Source of the DNA: Arthrobacter sp. UKPF54-2
GTDB lineage: Bacteria > Actinomycetota > Actinomycetes > Actinomycetales > Micrococcaceae
Reading direction: 5' to 3'
Assembly (NCBI RefSeq): GCF_007858535.1
Contig: NZ_CP040174.1
Coordinates: 2,604,001-2,668,000 of the forward strand
Length of the DNA stretch: 64,000 nt
Part shown: in pieces, positions 60,258-64,000 of the stretch
Position numbering within the stretch: position 1 is the stretch's first letter
Layout: every line of letters starts with the position of its first letter
The notes under the pieces: model-generated
What the model saw: the letters and a program-made list of their open reading frames with translations, nothing else
What the model was told of the DNA's origin: nothing
The model's database searches: none
Program-made: the position numbers and the translations under genes

Positions 60258-63200
60258 ATGGATAATGACCAGCTTGTAGCCGGTAACGACGAAGCAACTG
60301 TTACCGAGGAAGCAACGGAAACCGCCGCAGCAATCGAGGCGCCGAAGAAGGCCACCCGGACCCGGCGCAAGGCCGCGCCCAAGGCGGACGCCCTTCCTGC
60401 GCACGCCCCCGCTGCGGACGCGGAAGCCGCGGCCGGCACCGAAGCAGCGGCCGGCACGTCCGACGCCGTCGCTGAAGCCGCCGCTGACAACCCCGCCGCC
60501 GCGGAGCCGGCCAAGGCCCCGGCCCGCCGGAGCCGGTCGCGGAAAAAGATCGAAGCCGAAGCCGAACCCGCCGAGCCGGTTGCAGCAGCTGAAGAGGCAC
60601 CGGCTGACGCCCCGGCCGCTGAGCAGCCCGCAGCGGAGGAAGCCCCGGAGAAGCCCGTCCGCCGCCGCGCCTCCCGCGCCAAGAAGGCGGCCCCCGTGGC
60701 CGAGGAGACCGAGGACGCCGCCCCGGCCGACGCCGAGCCGGCTCCCGAAACCGCCGACGTTGCAACCGACGCCACCCCGGCTGCGGATACCCCCGACACC
60801 TCCGAGGCCCCGTCACTGTTCCTCGCGCCCGGCGCCGTCACCTCGATGATCTTCCAGGCCCCGGACCTGACCGCCGTCGTCCGCCCCGCCCCGGCCGCAG
60901 CCGAGGAAACGGAAGACGAGGACGAAGAAGCCGAAGGTGACGACGCCGGCAGCCGCCGCCGCCGTCGCAGCCGTGGACGCCGCGGCCGCAGCCGCACCGG
61001 CGAAGCTGACACCGACGCCGATGGCGGAACCGACGGCGCCGCCGAGTCCGGCGAGGACACCGAGGGCACCCTCGAGGACGGCGTGACCTCGCGCCGCCGC
61101 CGCCGTCGCCGCCGCGGTGACCAGGACCTCGAGCTGACCGGCGGCGGGGACGACGATCCGCCCAACACGGTCACCCGCGTCCGTGCCCCGCGCGCAATCA
61201 GCGAGGCCCCGCCCAGCAACCGCGTGACCTCCGTCAAGGGTTCCACCCGCCTGGAGGCCAAGAAGCAGCGCCGCCGCGAATCCCGCGACACCGGCCGCCG
61301 CCGTACCGTCATCACCGAGGCCGAGTTCCTGGCCCGCCGCGAATCCGTGGACCGCCAGATGATCGTCCGCCAGCGCGACGACAGAATCCAGATCGGCGTC
61401 CTCGAAGACGGCGTACTGGCCGAGCATTTTGTCTCCAAGACCCAGCAGGACTCCCTGATCGGGAACGTCTACCTGGGCAAGGTCCAGAACGTGCTGCCGT
61501 CCATGGAAGCGGCGTTCGTCGACATCGGACGCGGCCGCAACGCCGTGCTCTACGCCGGCGAGGTCAACTGGGACGCCGTCAACCTCGAGGGCAAGCAGCG
61601 CCGGATCGAAAACGCGCTCAAGTCCGGCGACTCCGTGCTGGTCCAGGTCACCAAGGACCCCGTCGGCCACAAGGGCGCCCGTCTGACCAGCCAGATCTCC
61701 CTGCCCGGCCGGTACCTCGTGTACGTGCCCGGCGGCTCCATGACCGGCATCTCCCGCAAGCTGCCCGACGTCGAACGCAACCGCCTCAAGCGGATCCTCA
61801 AGGACCGCCTGCCGGAGAGCGCCGGCGTGATCGTCCGCACCGCCGCCGAGGGCGCGTCCGAGGAAGAGCTGACGCATGACATCAACCGTCTGCGCGCCCA
61901 GTGGGAAGGCATCGAGAGCCAGTCCACGTCCACCAAGATTCTGGCCCCGGAGTTGCTCTACGGCGAACCGGACCTGACCATCAAGGTGGTCCGCGACGTC
62001 TTCAACGAGGACTTCTCCAAGCTGATCGTCTCGGGCGAGGAAGCCTGGGACACCATCGAGGCCTACGTCACCTACGTGGCTCCGGACCTGGTGGGCCGGC
62101 TCGAGAAGTGGACCAAGGACACGGACATCTTCGCGGCCTGGCGCATCGACGAGCAGATCCACAAGGCGCTGGACCGCAAGGTCTTCCTGCCCTCCGGCGG
62201 CTCGCTCGTGATCGACCGCACCGAAGCCATGACCGTGGTGGACGTCAACACCGGTAAATTCACCGGCAGCGGCGGCAACCTCGAGGAAACCGTCACCAAG
62301 AACAACCTGGAAGCGGCCGAGGAAGTCGTCCGGCAGCTCCGGCTCCGGGACATCGGCGGCATCATCGTGATCGACTTCATCGACATGGTGCTCGAATCCA
62401 ACCGCGACCTCGTGCTGCGCCGCATGGTGGAGTGCCTGGGCCGCGACCGGACCAAGCACCAGGTGGCCGAGGTGACCTCGCTGGGGCTCGTGCAGATGAC
62501 CCGCAAGCGGATGGGCACCGGGCTGCTGGAAGTCTTCGGCGAACAGTGTGAAGCCTGCGCCGGCCGCGGCGTCGTCACCCATGACGAGCCCGTCGAGCAC
62601 CGCCGCGCCAACACCGTCGCCGCGGAACACCACATCCCGCGCGCCGATCACCAGCCCGCCGCGCGTACCGAACGGAAGCGCCGCCGCGGCCGGGGTGGCC
62701 AGGGCTCGGACGAGCAGTCCGCGCCCGTTGCAGCGCACCCGGAGCCCACCGAGGCCGAGCGCCACGCCAAGGCAGAGGCTACCCGCGCAGCGCTGGCGAA
62801 CATCGCCGCCGCGGCGCACGCCGCCCACCTCCACGACGGCGAAGCAACCGCAGCGCCCGACGCCGAAACCCGCCAGGCGGCGCTGGACGCGGCCGTGGAA
62901 GTTGCCTCGACCGAGGAAGCTGCCGGGCGTCCGGCCGCCGTGCTGACGTTCGGCGGCGAGCAAGTTGCGCTGCCCTTCGTCGAGCACGCCGAGGAAGCGC
63001 AGCAGCCGGCGCTGACCCTGGATCTGCTCACCGAGGCCTTTGCCAACCTGGGCGACGCCGAGGCCAACAAGCCGGCGGCAGCGGAACAGGGTGCGGAAGC
63101 ACCCGAAGCTGAAGCTGAGCCCGCACCGCAGGCCCCTGCAGCGGAAGCAGCCGAAACGGCCGCCCCGGTGCCGTCCCGTGCCACCCGTGGCCGGGGACGT

Positions 63201-63605
63201 GCCCGGACCGCACGGATCCAGCCCCCGAGTGCCCGCACCCGCGAACCGCAGGCACCTGCCCGCCAGGAAGCGGCCAAGGTACCGGCTGCGCAGGCACCCG
63301 TCCGGCAGGAAGCCGCCAAGGCTCCCGCTGCGCAGACACCCGTCCGCCAGGAAGCCGCCAAGGCACCGGTAGCGCAGGCCGCCGCCACGGACACCACGGC
63401 GCCGCGCAGAGTACGCCGGAACCGGAGCGCCAGCCGCGCCCAGGGCGCCGCCAACGAGACGTCCGTGCAGCAGCGCGCGGCCGCTCCGTCGGCCGCCGGA
63501 TCGGTCCACGAAGCCAAGGCCCCGGAGCCGGCGAAGGTGGCCGCCAAGCCGGCAGCCAGCGAGCCAATCATCCTAGGCGTCGGCGTGCCCGCCTCGGAGC
63601 TATAG
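60258..63605 (+). CDS. rne: Ribonuclease E/G
   Basis: A 1115-aa RNase E/G with a long disordered N-terminus (about 1-375) of Ala/Glu/Lys and Arg-rich blocks ([26 protein letters not shown]). The catalytic core has the S1 domain (LIGNVYLGKVQNVLPSMEAA), the metal-binding Asp residues in MTVVDVNTGKFTGSGGNLEE and GGIIVIDFIDMVLESN, and the zinc-link CEACAGRG. The disordered C-terminal tail holds three 14-residue repeats. It cleaves single-stranded RNA and matures rRNA. The ATG 60258 has AGGAG about 11 bases upstream; GTG 60246 lies within that site. Confidence 0.95.
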   Translation: MDNDQLVAGNDEATVTEEATETAAAIEAPKKATRTRRKAAPKADALPAHAPAADAEAAAGTEAAAGTSDAVAEAAADNPAAAEPAKAPARRSRSRKKIEAEAEPAEPVAAAEEAPADAPAAEQPAAEEAPEKPVRRRASRAKKAAPVAEETEDAAPADAEPAPETADVATDATPAADTPDTSEAPSLFLAPGAVTSMIFQAPDLTAVVRPAPAAAEETEDEDEEAEGDDAGSRRRRRSRGRRGRSRTGEADTDADGGTDGAAESGEDTEGTLEDGVTSRRRRRRRRGDQDLELTGGGDDDPPNTVTRVRAPRAISEAPPSNRVTSVKGSTRLEAKKQRRRESRDTGRRRTVITEAEFLARRESVDRQMIVRQRDDRIQIGVLEDGVLAEHFVSKTQQDSLIGNVYLGKVQNVLPSMEAAFVDIGRGRNAVLYAGEVNWDAVNLEGKQRRIENALKSGDSVLVQVTKDPVGHKGARLTSQISLPGRYLVYVPGGSMTGISRKLPDVERNRLKRILKDRLPESAGVIVRTAAEGASEEELTHDINRLRAQWEGIESQSTSTKILAPELLYGEPDLTIKVVRDVFNEDFSKLIVSGEEAWDTIEAYVTYVAPDLVGRLEKWTKDTDIFAAWRIDEQIHKALDRKVFLPSGGSLVIDRTEAMTVVDVNTGKFTGSGGNLEETVTKNNLEAAEEVVRQLRLRDIGGIIVIDFIDMVLESNRDLVLRRMVECLGRDRTKHQVAEVTSLGLVQMTRKRMGTGLLEVFGEQCEACAGRGVVTHDEPVEHRRANTVAAEHHIPRADHQPAARTERKRRRGRGGQGSDEQSAPVAAHPEPTEAERHAKAEATRAALANIAAAAHAAHLHDGEATAAPDAETRQAALDAAVEVASTEEAAGRPAAVLTFGGEQVALPFVEHAEEAQQPALTLDLLTEAFANLGDAEANKPAAAEQGAEAPEAEAEPAPQAPAAEAAETAAPVPSRATRGRGRARTARIQPPSARTREPQAPARQEAAKVPAAQAPVRQEAAKAPAAQTPVRQEAAKAPVAQAAATDTTAPRRVRRNRSASRAQGAANETSVQQRAAAPSAAGSVHEAKAPEPAKVAAKPAASEPIILGVGVPASEL
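63249..63374 (+). repeat. Three 42-bp tandem repeats inside rne
   Basis: Units begin at 63249, 63291 and 63333 and encode variants of QAPxRQEAAKxPxA; a fourth partial unit starts at 63375. Copies differ by substitutions at a minority of positions, including synonymous ones, so they are not recent. They sit in the disordered C-terminal tail of RNase E. Confidence 0.9.
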
Positions 63606-63626
63606 CACCGGGCAGACGCCGCCACC

Positions 63627-63682
63627 CGCGGGTACCGACCGGGCCAGACGCACCATCGCGTCCAGCCCGGACGGTACCCGCG
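63627..63682. terminator. Symmetrical 56-nt hairpin after rne
   Basis: CGCGGGTACCG (63627-63637) pairs with CGGTACCCGCG (63672-63682); CCGGGC pairs with GCCCGG, and GACGC pairs with GCGTC. The stems are separated by matching A/A and CA/CA mismatches, with loop ACCATC. No T-run follows. Confidence 0.6.
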
Positions 63683-63761
63683 AGTTCGTTAACGGGCGTC
63701 CCGGTAACAACCGCAGCGGTGCGGGCGCGGCCGGGCAGTGACGGCTAGGCTGGGGGACTGA

Positions 63762-63836
63762 CACGGGGTGCCGCGCAACGAGCCGGCTGAGATCCAGACC
63801 CGTTGAACCTGTCCGGTTAGCACCGGCGAAGGGATG
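63762..63836 (+). ncRNA. TPP (THI-box) riboswitch
   Basis: The conserved thi-box parts are ACGGGGTGC (63763), CTGAGA (63787-63792), ACCCGTTGAACCTG (63798-63811) and CGGTTAGCACCGGCGAAGGGA (63814-63834). It lies directly before thiD. The closing strand GAAGGGA is also the ribosome site of thiD, so thiamine pyrophosphate binding would block translation. A TAGGCT -10-like box is at 63746. Confidence 0.96.
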
Positions 63837-63840
63837 TCTC

Positions 63841-64000
63841 TTGTTTTCATCGACCCAGCCGGCCTCCACCGAGCCGGCGGCGCCGGCCCAGCCCACCTCC
63901 CTCCTGCGGTCCGCCTTCCCGGACGCCGCACCCGGAGAACCCGGGCTGCCGCCGATTCCGCGTGTCCTCGCCATTGCGGGCTCCGACCCCTCCGGCGGCG
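63841..64000 (+). CDS. thiD: Hydroxymethylpyrimidine kinase ThiD, 5' end only
   Basis: The open frame from TTG 63841 reads FSSTQPASTEPAAPAQPTSL, an N-terminal Ala/Pro-rich stretch of about 45 residues, then IPRVLAIAGSDPSGG at the window edge, which is the start of the ThiD kinase fold (AIAGSDPSGG). It phosphorylates hydroxymethylpyrimidine in thiamine synthesis. The TTG has AAGGGA seven bases upstream, inside the riboswitch closing stem. The rest is outside the window, so a fusion partner such as ThiE cannot be excluded. Confidence 0.82.
   Translation, partial: MFSSTQPASTEPAAPAQPTSLLRSAFPDAAPGEPGLPPIPRVLAIAGSDPSGG

Noticed and set aside
63249..63374. CRISPR-like array
   Set aside because: The 42-bp units are contiguous without spacers and in frame inside rne.
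63834..64000. ATG 63834 as the thiD start
   Set aside because: It is out of frame with the AIAGSDPSGG kinase motif.
1..64000. Prophage, insertion sequence, integrase or defence genes
   Set aside because: No transposase, integrase, phage structural or restriction genes were seen, nor att-like repeats beside tRNAs.

Overview
The window reads as a contiguous piece of core chromosome from a high-GC actinobacterium of the family Micrococcaceae, most like Arthrobacter or Pseudarthrobacter. The evidence is about 65-67% GC with strong G/C at third codon positions, many GTG and TTG starts, paired ClpP1/ClpP2 proteases, an AhpE-DUF3052 pair, an Rv2466c-like thioredoxin-fold protein, an MptB-type mannosyltransferase, a very long RNase E/G and an Ile T-box of the actinobacterial short-stem type. 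I see no prophage, insertion sequence, CRISPR array, secretion cluster or defence island. Interest therefore lies in regulatory RNA, decayed genes and departures from family signatures. Genus assignment is inference from protein similarity recalled from memory.

Layout. 0.3-2.8 kb: DUF3052, AhpE peroxiredoxin, sirtuin, tRNA-Val, small unknown protein. 3.0-5.4 kb: GntR/FCD regulator divergent from 6-phosphogluconate dehydrogenase. 5.5-8.4 kb: minus-strand msrA, cysK, cysE and an S51 peptidase, with an iron-box-like site before cysK. 8.5-13.6 kb: Nif3-like protein, degenerate C4 zinc-ribbon protein, YaaA, Tat/lipoprotein esterase, SPFH protein, RNase P RNA and a 50-aa membrane protein. 13.9-21.1 kb: long GapB-type GAPDH, secreted HNH-like protein, PfkB kinase followed by a PH-domain gene remnant, PPK2, peptide deformylase, acyl-CoA dehydrogenase. 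21.1-27.1 kb: tRNA-His, oligoribonuclease, MptB-like glycosyltransferase, frameshifted AlkD-like gene, methionine aminopeptidase, LapA, CorA, tRNA-Arg.

27.3-40.1 kb: SSB, EttA, TesB, GNAT, MscS-globin pair, NAD-dependent epimerase-like protein, OsmC, aminopeptidase N, DUF1648 protein, RpiB and a Nei/Fpg glycosylase. 40.1-45.0 kb is a proteostasis block: tRNA-Gly, tRNA-Pro, trigger factor, clpP1, clpP2, clpX, with a ClgR-like operator before clpP1. 45.1-53.0 kb: Rv2466c-like protein, a structured intergenic stretch, GH15 hydrolase, ValS, DUF488, SDR, secreted glycerophosphodiesterase. 53.1-59.8 kb: Ile T-box, ileS, folC, DUF4233, ndk, VKOR. 60.2-64.0 kb: RNase E/G, a TPP riboswitch and the 5' end of thiD, cut by the window edge.

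The genes work together in a few themes: protein turnover and translation quality (tig-clpP1-clpP2-clpX, def, map, valS, ileS, EttA), redox and sulfur handling (AhpE, MsrA, CysE/CysK, Rv2466c-like, VKOR, OsmC), central carbon (gnd, rpiB, gapB, pfkB) and RNA turnover (orn, rne, rnpB). The most unusual signals are the structured AT-richer intergenic stretch before the GH15 gene (about 45.80-46.04 kb), a promoter-like sequence firing straight into a terminator hairpin at 32.0 kb, the loss of zinc or thiol ligands in two conserved proteins, a one-base frameshift in an AlkD gene, and very long near-perfect inverted repeats after ndk and rne.
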